Part shown: in pieces, positions 1 to 6,438 of the stretch | How positions within the stretch are numbered: position 1 is the stretch's first letter | Layout of the letters: every line of letters starts with the position of its first letter | DNA from: Victivallales bacterium Lenti_02 | GTDB taxonomy: Bacteria > Verrucomicrobiota > Lentisphaeria > Oligosphaerales > Lenti-02 | DNA length: 8,107 nucleotides | Direction of reading: 5' to 3' | Assembly (NCBI GenBank): GCA_001603055.1 | Contig: LVAZ01000350.1 | Span: forward strand, 1-8,107 | Notes under the pieces: model-generated | Databases searched by the model: none | Told to the model about the DNA's origin: nothing | What the model saw: only the letters and a program-made list of their open reading frames with translations | Translations under genes and position numbers: made by a program

Positions 1-1
1 G

Positions 2-709
2 TTGAGGAATATCCGCGAACAGATGCACAGTCCGTGTGTGCCGCCCGCTGTGGACCGGGTGATTCTGCGCGTGCGCGAGCTGCTGCTGTCGCGCGCCATC
101 CTGCCGGGCGACAAGCTCCCCAACGAGAACGAGCTGGCCAGTCTCTTCAAGGTGAGCCGGGGTTCCGTCCGCGAGGCGATGAAAGTCCTGGCCGGGTACG
201 GCATCGTCACGATCCGGGCCGGGGACGGAACCCGGGTAGCCACCGAGAACCGGGGGGCGCTGTTCGATCCCCTGCTTTTCCAGATGCTGCTCAGCAACCC
301 CGACCGCCAGGCCCTGCGCGAATTGCGTCAACTGCTCGAACTGGGCATGGTGCCCCTGCTGGCCGCCCATGCGGCACCCGGGGATCTGCCCGTTCTGCGC
401 GCGGCGCTGGATTGCAGTTCGGACCTCGTGGCCGACGGCTGCACCGACGCCGACCGGCTGACCGATGCCGATCTCGTCTTTCACCGGGCGCTCGGGGCCG
501 CCGCCCACAATCCCCTGGTCGAGCGAATCTACAGTTTCATCATGGACTTCCTGCGTCCGACCATCCGCGACACCTACGTGCGTTCCCGCACCGGCGACCA
601 GGCGCTCGCCGTGCACACCGCCATACTCCAGGCCGTGGAAGCGGGCGACCAGGCGCAAATCCAGGAAGCCATGAAACAGTCCATCGATTCTTGGGACGAG
701 AGCCAATGA
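2..709 (+). CDS. GntR-family (FadR/FCD subgroup) transcriptional regulator, probable local regulator of the D-apiose operon
   Basis: This is a DNA-binding regulator of about 235 residues, a usual length for FadR-type GntR proteins. A winged helix-turn-helix occupies roughly residues 15-82. It has the family signature LPNENELASLFKVSRGSVRE at 39-58, followed by the wing segment around IRAGDGTRV. A helical FCD ligand-binding domain covers about 100-230. Asp157, His161 and His205 lie where the metal-binding residues of many FCD domains sit. The usual additional histidine between His161 and His205 is absent apart from His169, so metal binding is uncertain. The start is not settled: a TTG lies at 2-4 and an in-frame ATG at 23-25, and the true start may lie just upstream of the window. 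The stop overlaps the apnL start by 4 bases (ATGA), so the regulator is the first visible gene of the operon. By inference it senses D-apiose or a pathway intermediate; the ligand and operator cannot be seen here. Confidence 0.88.
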   Translation: MRNIREQMHSPCVPPAVDRVILRVRELLLSRAILPGDKLPNENELASLFKVSRGSVREAMKVLAGYGIVTIRAGDGTRVATENRGALFDPLLFQMLLSNPDRQALRELRQLLELGMVPLLAAHAAPGDLPVLRAALDCSSDLVADGCTDADRLTDADLVFHRALGAAAHNPLVERIYSFIMDFLRPTIRDTYVRSRTGDQALAVHTAILQAVEAGDQAQIQEAMKQSIDSWDESQ

Positions 710-2616
710 CCCAGCCCGTGCCAAGCAGGCCCACCTCCCCGGAGCCCGGCCCCATCCGCCTGGCGGCGAGCGGGCTTTCCGCCCGGTTCGAGCCGGGTGC
801 CGCTTTCCTGCGGGACATCCGCTGGCATGGCCACCCTGTGCTCATGGGCGTCTACGCCGCCGTGCGGGACCACAACTGGGGCACGGTCGATCCGCTGCTT
901 GGCGACGTTCGGCTCGCCGAGTCGCCGGACGCGGCGGTCCTCACTTTCCAGGCCACCTGCCAGGACGGCTCCGTCGATTACCGCTGGCAAGGCCGGATCG
1001 AGCTGAACGGGGCGGGCTGGGTCCGCTACGATTTCGCCGGCACCGCCGGTCGCGCCTTCGCCCGCAACCGGATCGGCTTCTGCATCCTGCATGGGGCGAC
1101 CGAGTGCGCCGGGCGCCCCTGCCGAGTCCAGCATCCGGCGGGGGATTGGACGGACGGGGTATTCCCGGAACGCATTTCTCCCCGCCAGCCCTTCCTGGAC
1201 ATTCGCCGGCTTGCCTGGGAGACTGCGGACGGCGTGGCATGCGCCGTGGAATGCCTCGGCGACATCTTCGAGATGGAGGACCAGCGGAACTGGAGCGACG
1301 CCTCCTTCAAGACCTACTGCACGCCCCTGGAACGCCCCTTCCCGGTCGCCGTCGCCCCCGGGGACACGGTGCGGCAGAGCGTGGTCCTGCGGCTGGAGCG
1401 ATCTCCCCGCCGTTCGGTTCCCGGCCCGCTCGCGGGGCGGGGACGGATCGAGTATCCGGACTGCCTGCTGCCGCTGCCGCGCCTCGCGCACGGGCTCGGC
1501 GACGGCCTGCCGGACGACCGGGAAGCCGAGCTGGTGCGGCGTTTTCTTCAGCCTTCCGCTGTCCGTCATCTGGTGGATTTCCGTGCTCCCGACTGGGCGG
1601 CGGCGCTGCTGCGGGCGGGAGCGATTGCCCGCTCCCTGGATGCGGAACTGGATTTGGCGGTGATCCTCGGCAATTCGGCGGCGGACGAATTGGCCTGCCT
1701 GCGCGACGCACTCGCCGACACCAGCCCGGCCCAGTGCCTGGTGCTGTCCGCCGATTCCCCCTGCACCCGGCCGGCACATGTCGCGATGGTTCGCCAAGCG
1801 TTGCCGCGCGCGCGGCTGGGCGCGGGCACCCGGGGCAATTTCGCCGAACTGAACCGGGGCCGTCCGGTCGCCAGCGGCGCGGATGTTGTGACCTATGCGG
1901 TGGCGGCGACGGTCCACGCCCACGACCGGCAGACAATCCTGGAGAACATGGGGGCCGCCGCCTGGACCGTGCGGGACGCGCGCCTTCTCTACCCGCTGGC
2001 GGCGGTGGAGGTGGCGCCGGTGTCATTCCGGCAACAGGTGAATCCGGTCGCCACGGCGACTGGTCCGGAATCCGCCCCTGGCCGCCTGCCGGAGTGGGTG
2101 GACGCCCGTCAGTGGTCCGCCTTCGGCATCGCCTATGGACTGGGAGTGTTCGCGGCCCTGGCCGGCGCGGGGGCCAGGAGCATCGGCCTGTTCGACCTCT
2201 TCGGCATGACCGGTTTGCTTGAGACCAAAGCCGCGCCTCCCCGTCCGCCCGCCTTCACGGCAATGCCGGGCGAGGTGTTTCCGCTCTTCCATCTGGTTGC
2301 CGACCTCCGCGGACTGGCGGGCGGCCTGCTGGGTGCCTGCCGCGTGGTCGGCCATCCCGCCGTGCCCGCCGTGCGCGGGGTTCAGCCGGACGCCTGCTCG
2401 CTGCTGGTGGCCAACCCCTATCCGGAACCATTGGTCATCGAGCTGCCGCCAGGCCAGGCCCCGCGCCGCTACCGCCTGCTGGCGACGACAACGGCGGCCG
2501 TCGCCGCCCGCGATCCCGCAGGGTTCCGGGCGGAGGACGGCCTGTCGGACTGGCCCTCGGACCGGTTTGAACTCCCTCCCGAATCCTATCTCCACGTTCT
2601 CGAAAGGAAGCGGTAG
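706..2616 (+). CDS. apnL: D-apionate lactonase (D-apionolactonase) ApnL
   Basis: The predicted enzyme hydrolyses D-apionolactone to D-apionate, the second step of oxidative D-apiose breakdown, and acts in the cytoplasm (no signal peptide). The product has 636 residues, matching the roughly 600-640 residues I recall for ApnL proteins. It has an N-terminal beta-rich part (about 15-235; segment RNRIGFCILHG at 120-130), a middle TIM-barrel-like part (about 275-510) and a small beta-type C-terminal part (about 550-632). Conserved-looking stretches in the middle part are GAGTRGNFAELNR (372-384), DVVTYAVAATVHAHD (393-407) and TILENM (410-415). The ATG at 706 was chosen because it overlaps the regulator stop as ATGA. 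The open frame extends further upstream, but that part only shadows the regulator. The ribosome-binding site is weak (GACGAGAG), consistent with translational coupling. Family assignment is from memory of the sequence pattern, strongly backed by apsD, apnO and oiaC next door. Confidence 0.85.
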   Translation: MTQPVPSRPTSPEPGPIRLAASGLSARFEPGAAFLRDIRWHGHPVLMGVYAAVRDHNWGTVDPLLGDVRLAESPDAAVLTFQATCQDGSVDYRWQGRIELNGAGWVRYDFAGTAGRAFARNRIGFCILHGATECAGRPCRVQHPAGDWTDGVFPERISPRQPFLDIRRLAWETADGVACAVECLGDIFEMEDQRNWSDASFKTYCTPLERPFPVAVAPGDTVRQSVVLRLERSPRRSVPGPLAGRGRIEYPDCLLPLPRLAHGLGDGLPDDREAELVRRFLQPSAVRHLVDFRAPDWAAALLRAGAIARSLDAELDLAVILGNSAADELACLRDALADTSPAQCLVLSADSPCTRPAHVAMVRQALPRARLGAGTRGNFAELNRGRPVASGADVVTYAVAATVHAHDRQTILENMGAAAWTVRDARLLYPLAAVEVAPVSFRQQVNPVATATGPESAPGRLPEWVDARQWSAFGIAYGLGVFAALAGAGARSIGLFDLFGMTGLLETKAAPPRPPAFTAMPGEVFPLFHLVADLRGLAGGLLGACRVVGHPAVPAVRGVQPDACSLLVANPYPEPLVIELPPGQAPRRYRLLATTTAAVAARDPAGFRAEDGLSDWPSDRFELPPESYLHVLERKR

Positions 2617-2618
2617 AT

Positions 2619-3656
2619 ATGGCTAGCAAGCCGTTGCGCATTGGCGTGTTCGGGTGCGGGTTCTGGGCGCCACTCCAGACCGCCGGCTGGGGGGAAGTCG
2701 GCGGGGCGGAGATCGCCGGGCTGTACAACCGCACCCGGAGCAAGGCCGACGAACTCGCCCGGAAGCTGGGCGGCGTACCGGTCTTCGACCGGCCCGAGGA
2801 CCTGCTGCGGGCCGGAATCGATGTGGCCGACATCATCACCAGCGAGGAGAGTCACCGTCCCCTCGTCGAGCTGGCCGCCCGCCACGGCGTCCATGCCATT
2901 TGCCAGAAACCCATGGCCCCCACGCTTGCGGACTGCCAGGCGATGGTCCGGGTCTGCCAGGAATCCGGCACCCGCCTCATGATTCACGACAACTGGCGCT
3001 GGCAGACTCCGCTCCGCCGTCTCAAGGAGCAACTGGCCCGGAGCGAGATCGGGCGCCCCTTCCGGCTCCGCCTCGTCTATGCCAACAGTTTCCCCGTGTT
3101 CGCCAAACAGCCCTTCCTGGCCAAGCAGGAGCACTTCATCCTGATGGACATCGGCACCCATCTCCTGGACTCTGTTCGGGCCTTGGCCGGGGAGGCGCGG
3201 GCGCTTTGCTGCCGGACCGCCCGCGTGACCCCCGGCATCCGGGGCGAGGACGTGGCGACCCTCCTGCTCGAAATGGCGAACGGCATGCACTGCACGGTGG
3301 ACATGAGCTATGCCTCGCCGGTGGAGCACGACCGTTTCCCCGAGACCTTCATCCATGTCGAAGGGGAGAAGGGCAGCCTGGAACTGGCGCCCGACTACTG
3401 GATCCGCCAGACTGTCGGGGGACGGACCACGGCCTTCCGCGCCCCGCCGCCCATCTATCCCTGGGCCGACCCCGCCTATCTGCTGTCCACCACGTCCGTG
3501 GTTCCCGCCAACCGCGAGTTCGCCCAGTGCCTCCGCTCCGGCACCCGGAGCGAGACGGAGGGGGCCGAGTACCTGCGCACGATGGAACTTGTCTTCGCCG
3601 CCTACGAATCCGCCGCCACCGGCGGGGTAGTCCACCTGAACGGAGGTGTCCCATGA
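2619..3656 (+). CDS. apsD: D-apiose dehydrogenase ApsD (Gfo/Idh/MocA oxidoreductase)
   Basis: This NAD(P)-dependent sugar dehydrogenase of 345 residues is predicted to oxidise D-apiose to apionolactone, the entry step of the pathway. The N-terminal Rossmann fold (about 6-120) starts with the nucleotide-binding loop GVFGCGFW (9-16). The family's catalytic lysine motif appears as CQKP with Lys97. The segment HDNWRWQTP (123-131) follows, and the active-site DIGTH motif gives Asp177 and His181, as expected for Gfo/Idh/MocA enzymes. The C-terminal substrate domain covers about 130-340. No export signal is seen. The ATG lies 2 bases after the apnL stop, and a good Shine-Dalgarno (AAGGAAG at 2604-2610) sits 8 bases upstream. 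The fold is certain. Apiose specificity is inferred from the HxNWRWQ-type segment and above all from the apnL/apnO/oiaC neighbours. The alternative would be another aldose dehydrogenase of the same superfamily. Confidence 0.85.
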   Translation: MASKPLRIGVFGCGFWAPLQTAGWGEVGGAEIAGLYNRTRSKADELARKLGGVPVFDRPEDLLRAGIDVADIITSEESHRPLVELAARHGVHAICQKPMAPTLADCQAMVRVCQESGTRLMIHDNWRWQTPLRRLKEQLARSEIGRPFRLRLVYANSFPVFAKQPFLAKQEHFILMDIGTHLLDSVRALAGEARALCCRTARVTPGIRGEDVATLLLEMANGMHCTVDMSYASPVEHDRFPETFIHVEGEKGSLELAPDYWIRQTVGGRTTAFRAPPPIYPWADPAYLLSTTSVVPANREFAQCLRSGTRSETEGAEYLRTMELVFAAYESAATGGVVHLNGGVP

Positions 3657-4495
3657 ACATCGCTCTCTTCGGCGCCGGCGGCAAAATGGGCCTGCGCTGC
3701 ACCGACAATCTGCTGAAGACCGACCATGCCTGCCGATTCGTGGAGATCAGTCCCGCCGGAATCGAGGCTCTGGCCGGGCGCGGCATCGCCCCCACGCCGG
3801 TGCCGGACGCGCTGGCCGGCGCCGAAGTGGTCATTCTGGCGGTGCCCGACCGGCGAATCCGGGAGGTGGCCGCCGAGGTGGTGCCGCAACTCGCCGCCGG
3901 AACTCTGGTGATGATCCTCGATCCCGCCGCCCCCCTGGCCGGGCTGCTGCCGGAGCGGGCCGACATCGCCTATTTCGTCACCCATCCCTGCCACCCTCCC
4001 ATCCTGAACGACGAGAGCGATCCCGAGGTCCGGCGCGATTTCTTCGGCGGCATCCGCGCCCGCCAGCACATCGTCTGCGCCCTCATGCAAGGCGGCGAGG
4101 TGGACTACGCCCGCGGCGTCGCCATGGCGCGGACCATCTTCGCCCCGGTCATGACCGCGCACCGGATCACGGTCGAACAGATGGCGGTTCTGGAGCCGGC
4201 CATGGCCGAAACCGTAGTCCTCACGCTCATGATGACCATCAAGGAAGCCATGGAGGAAGCGGTCCGGGCCGGGGTCCCCGCCGAGGCGGCCCGCGACTTT
4301 CTGCTCGGCCACATGAACGTCAACCTCGGCATTCTCTTCGGCGGCCTCGGCGCCCGCGTCTCCGACGGGGCCATGAAGGCGGTGGAACGGGGCCGGAAAC
4401 TGGTCCTGCGCGACGACTGGAAACGGGTGTTCGAGCCCAGCGCCATCCTGCGCGAGGTCCGGGCCATCACCGGGACCCCGGAGGCCGGGGGGTGA
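3653..4495 (+). CDS. apnO: D-apionate oxidoisomerase ApnO
   Basis: This predicted NAD-dependent enzyme oxidises and rearranges the carbon skeleton of D-apionate to 3-oxo-isoapionate. The product has 280 residues. The N-terminal Rossmann domain (1 to about 115) begins directly with IALFGAGGKMG (3-13), a GxGxxG-type dinucleotide loop, with VEIS (30-33) after the second strand and VVILAVPD (59-66) after the fourth. A His-rich segment HPCHPPILND (111-120) links to an all-helical C-terminal domain of the phosphogluconate-dehydrogenase-like type (about 120-275). That domain contains HRITVEQMAVLEPAMAE (170-186), DFLLGHMN (215-222) and DWKRVFEP (255-262). I recognise this combination as typical of ApnO. 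The ATG overlaps the apsD stop as ATGA, and GGAGG at 3642-3646 is a strong ribosome-binding site. The stop overlaps the next gene by 4 bases. A generic 6-phosphogluconate or hydroxyacid dehydrogenase is less likely given the neighbours. Confidence 0.88.
   Translation: MNIALFGAGGKMGLRCTDNLLKTDHACRFVEISPAGIEALAGRGIAPTPVPDALAGAEVVILAVPDRRIREVAAEVVPQLAAGTLVMILDPAAPLAGLLPERADIAYFVTHPCHPPILNDESDPEVRRDFFGGIRARQHIVCALMQGGEVDYARGVAMARTIFAPVMTAHRITVEQMAVLEPAMAETVVLTLMMTIKEAMEEAVRAGVPAEAARDFLLGHMNVNLGILFGGLGARVSDGAMKAVERGRKLVLRDDWKRVFEPSAILREVRAITGTPEAGG
4480..4484 (+). promoter_or_regulatory. Shine-Dalgarno that fixes the GTG start of oiaC
   Basis: GGAGG lies 7 bases upstream of the GTG at 4492-4494, inside the last codons of apnO. 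No ATG is available near this point in the oiaC frame. The site together with the GTGA overlap makes GTG the most probable start. Confidence 0.7.
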
Positions 4496-5304
4496 AACTG
4501 GGCATCGGCACCTACACCTACGGCTGGGCCTTCGCCGCGCATCCCTCCAGCCTCACCCTGGCCGGATTGCTTGACCGGGCCTGCGCGCTGGGGGCCGCCG
4601 TGGTCCAGATCGCCGACAATGCCCAGCCGGACCAGCTCTCCACCGCCGCCCTCGCCGACTTGCGCCGCCGGGCCGCCGACAGCGGGCTGGAGCTGGAACT
4701 CGGCGGCCGGGGCCTGACCCAAGCCAATCTGGACCGCTTCATTGCGCTGACCTCGCTCCTTGGCGGACGGCTGCTCCGTTTCGTCATCGACGCCGGGGAC
4801 TACCGGCCCGAGCTGCCCGATATCATCTCCCGGCTGCGGACCGCCCTGCCCCGGTTGCGCGACCACGGCGTGACCCTGGCCCTGGAGAACCACGACCGGC
4901 TCAGAGCCACCGAGTTCGCCCAGATCGTCCAGGCCGTGGCCGACCCCTGTGTCGGCATCTGCCTGGACACCGTCAACTCCTTCGGCGCTCTCGAAGGTCC
5001 CGAAGTGATGGTCGCCACCCTGGCCCCCTTCACGGTGAACCTGCACCTGAAAGACTTCACCATTCGCCGGGTGCCGCACCAGATGGGATTCGTCGTGGAG
5101 GGAACTCCCGCCGGCGAAGGCAGGCTCGACATTCCCGGCACCCTGGCCGCGCTCGCCTCCCACAACCGCTGCCATACCGCCATCCTGGAACTCTGGACAC
5201 CTCCCGCCGCCACGGTAACGGAAACCCTCCGCCTGGAGGAACAGTGGGCCGCGCGCAGCATGGCCAACCTCCGCCGCCTGAAAAGGTTCGAAACGCGACA
5301 GTGA
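4492..5304 (+). CDS. oiaC: 3-oxo-isoapionate decarboxylase OiaC (xylose-isomerase-like TIM barrel)
   Basis: The predicted enzyme decarboxylates 3-oxo-isoapionate to L-erythrulose and CO2, the last step of the route encoded here. The product has 270 residues and a single xylose-isomerase-like (AP endonuclease 2 superfamily) TIM barrel, starting at once with the first strand LGIGTYTYGW (3-12). The divalent-metal ligands expected for this fold are visible at strand ends: Glu132 in LENHD, Asp159 in CLDTVNSFGALEGP, His185 in NLHLKDF and Glu233 in LELWTPP. His134 is a further candidate active-site residue. Translation begins at GTG, overlapping the apnO stop as GTGA. The family contains many isomerases and epimerases, so function cannot come from the fold alone. 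The NSFGALEGP and HLKDF segments and the apsD-apnL-apnO context point to OiaC. No RuBisCO-like protein or 3-oxo-isoapionate kinase of the alternative branches lies in the window. Confidence 0.83.
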   Translation: MKLGIGTYTYGWAFAAHPSSLTLAGLLDRACALGAAVVQIADNAQPDQLSTAALADLRRRAADSGLELELGGRGLTQANLDRFIALTSLLGGRLLRFVIDAGDYRPELPDIISRLRTALPRLRDHGVTLALENHDRLRATEFAQIVQAVADPCVGICLDTVNSFGALEGPEVMVATLAPFTVNLHLKDFTIRRVPHQMGFVVEGTPAGEGRLDIPGTLAALASHNRCHTAILELWTPPAATVTETLRLEEQWAARSMANLRRLKRFETRQ

Positions 5305-5310
5305 GAACCC

Positions 5311-5457
5311 TCCTGGTGGCAGGAATTCGGGCTTGTGCCGGTTTGCCGCCGTCCTCCTCCCCGGCAGACGGCGCAGCCCCTTCAGGCAGGACAGGGCGAG
5401 CCGGTCCCCGCGCGCAGCGAGTAATGGGTGTGGCAGATGGCGATCAAGGTCGAAATG
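5311..5457 (-). pseudogene. 5' fragment of a prepilin-type (pseudopilin-like) gene, degraded and truncated
   Basis: Read on the minus strand, the frame gives HFDLDRHLPHPLLAAR followed by DRLALSCLKGLRRLPG and, 19 residues after the Cys, EFLPPG. This resembles the N-terminal part of prepilin-type proteins abundant in Lentisphaerae, Verrucomicrobia and Planctomycetes. Those have a FTLIELLVVIAI helix, then a basic segment with an invariant-looking SC..NL(K/R)Q motif, and about 24 residues later an (E/D)-Y/F-x-PP motif. The spacing from Cys to PP here agrees. The hydrophobic helix is damaged: the TTGATC..GCCATC codons for LI..AI can be found one frame over, and about 12 codons appear to be lost. 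The fragment ends just before the oiaC stop, so the 3' part of the gene is missing. No start codon is evident. The identification rests on a short pattern and could be chance. Confidence 0.4.
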
Positions 5458-5534
5458 GCGTGCTGAAAGGCTGCGTGCCCGCCAGCATATCCCCGCCAGG
5501 GACGAAGTCAACGCGGCCCACGGCGGCGATATCA

Positions 5535-5550
5535 TGGAACGACCGTTCCA
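5535..5550. repeat. Short perfect inverted repeat (7-2-7)
   Basis: TGGAACG and CGTTCCA face each other across 2 bases, a compact dyad between the two gene remnants. It could be an operator-like site, a hairpin or coincidence. No T-run follows on either strand, so it is not a standard terminator. Confidence 0.4.
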
Positions 5551-5596
5551 CGGCGGCTCCACGGGATGCGCGCCCGGCGGTGCCGCCGTCCGCGCC

Positions 5597-5861
5597 CTAC
5601 TTCCCCGGAGGAAGGGCTTTGGTGTCCGCGCCGCCCGTCGCCTCCAGCATGGCCAGCACCTCGCGGACCCTGGCGATGGGGAGTTCGTCGACCAGCCGGA
5701 AGAGGGGGCAGGATGGGAACGGCGGCGCTCTTGTCCTCCTTGGCCGTCTTGGCGGGCGTGTAGGCGATCCTTCCGGCGGCTAGGTCCACGTTGTGCCATT
5801 GGAGCAGACAGGCATCCTTGAGCCGCATGCCTGTATACAGGCAGAGCATGGCGGCGACGCG
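5597..5861 (-). pseudogene. Tyrosine recombinase (integrase) remnant, frameshifted and truncated
   Basis: On the minus strand, bases 5861-5700 encode RVAAMLCLYTGMRLKDACLL followed by QWHNVDLAAGRIAYTPAKTA and KEDKSAAVPILPPL. This is the first half of a tyrosine-recombinase catalytic domain. The box-I catalytic arginine is in YTGMRLKDA, and the TAK segment supplies the catalytic lysine region of the beta-hairpin. Right after PILPPL the sensible reading moves by one base into another frame, giving FRLVDELPIARVREVLAMLE and ATGGADTKALPPGK before a TAG at 5597-5599. The His-x-x-Arg / His / Tyr half of the active site is missing, and no start or N-terminal arm-binding domain can be read upstream. 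The product cannot be an active recombinase. The shifted tail may be the integrase's own C-terminus joined by an internal deletion, or the tail of another small protein. It marks a former mobile element. Confidence 0.75.
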
Positions 5862-6428
5862 GTTACTCCGGCAGGGACGGACCGCGCCCGCCAGGTCACC
5901 GGTCCCGGCGGGACGTGGCGCAGCCTGCCTGAGAAGCGACTCCAGCCGGCAAGGCGCGACATGATGCCGGGTCGGGCCCAAGCAGAAGAGTTGGGCGGAA
6001 TCCGGCTTGTAAAGCGGGATTTATGCAAAATGGTAAAAAAGTGACTACTGTTGGAGACGTATCCCGATAACAGGGAGCCAAGAGGCTCGATCCGGGGAAG
6101 GTTCCACTTGCTGGGAAGTGAATCATGCCATCGGTCATGGCCGAGCATGACCTGCCTGTCGGCCAGAGCCGGTGGCCGGCTTGGAACTGGCCCCCGCGTG
6201 GTGGCGGGGATACGGACGTCTCATGGAACGTGTCCTTCTCAATATGCGGGGGCATTGCCGGAGCGAAAGACCATACTGCGGTTCGCGAGGAAGCGCAGCA
6301 GCCGTCCTGGCGGGGCGGAAATGCCACCAATGGCTTGAAATGCGAGTATGGAAGGGCATTTTTCTTGTGTTTTGAGGATTTCATTCTGTTAATTCCTTAG
6401 CTCCGATTCCCATCACAGGTCATTGCCT
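5862..6428. other. Intergenic stretch without recognisable gene
   Basis: No frame on either strand gives a convincing protein, and no tRNA, rRNA or repeat array is visible. Several open frames of 60-160 codons exist but show no domain, no good ribosome-binding site and unlike-protein composition. Two AT-richer patches stand out from the GC-rich surroundings, about 6010-6040 and 6355-6400. The second lies directly upstream of the next gene and may hold its promoter. Confidence 0.6.
6365..6393 (+). promoter_or_regulatory. Possible sigma-70-like promoter for the FG-GAP protein gene
   Basis: TTGTGT (6365-6370) and GTTAAT (6388-6393) are separated by 17 bases within an AT-rich patch about 45 bases upstream of the start codon. 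They match the -35 and -10 consensus at 3 and 4 of 6 positions. Weak by sequence; position and local AT content are the main support. Confidence 0.25.
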
Positions 6429-6434
6429 GGAGGA
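6429..6434 (+). promoter_or_regulatory. Shine-Dalgarno of the FG-GAP protein gene
   Basis: GGAGGA ends 4 bases before the ATG at 6439, a strong ribosome-binding site. It supports this start, which also places a signal peptide exactly at the N-terminus. Confidence 0.7.
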
Positions 6435-6438
6435 AGAG

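Noticed and set aside
34..705. Upstream extension of the apnL frame
   Set aside because: It is a low-complexity Arg/Pro-rich shadow of the regulator. The ATGA junction at 706 is the natural start.
574..1923. Long antisense open frame (449 codons) across apnL
   Set aside because: It lies opposite a well-supported enzyme, shows no domain and has the Arg/Gly/Pro-rich composition typical of shadow frames in GC-rich DNA.
5347..5373. CGCCGTC / GACGGCG inverted repeat with 13-base loop after oiaC as a terminator
   Set aside because: The stem is only 7 bp with a long loop and no T-run follows. It also lies inside the prepilin-like remnant.
4105..5799. Very long minus-strand open frame (564 codons) through apnO, oiaC and the downstream debris
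   Set aside because: Most of it is antisense to oiaC and apnO and has no domain. Only the short 5311-5457 part resembles a known family, and that was listed separately as a remnant.
5829..5842. 14-base perfect palindrome GCCTGTATACAGGC
   Set aside because: It falls within the integrase box-I coding stretch (CLYTG on the minus strand), so the coding constraint may explain it. No copies were seen elsewhere in the window.
6172..6375. Small plus-strand open frame (67 codons) ending FLVF
   Set aside because: It has no convincing ribosome-binding site, no recognisable domain and overlaps other equally plausible random frames.
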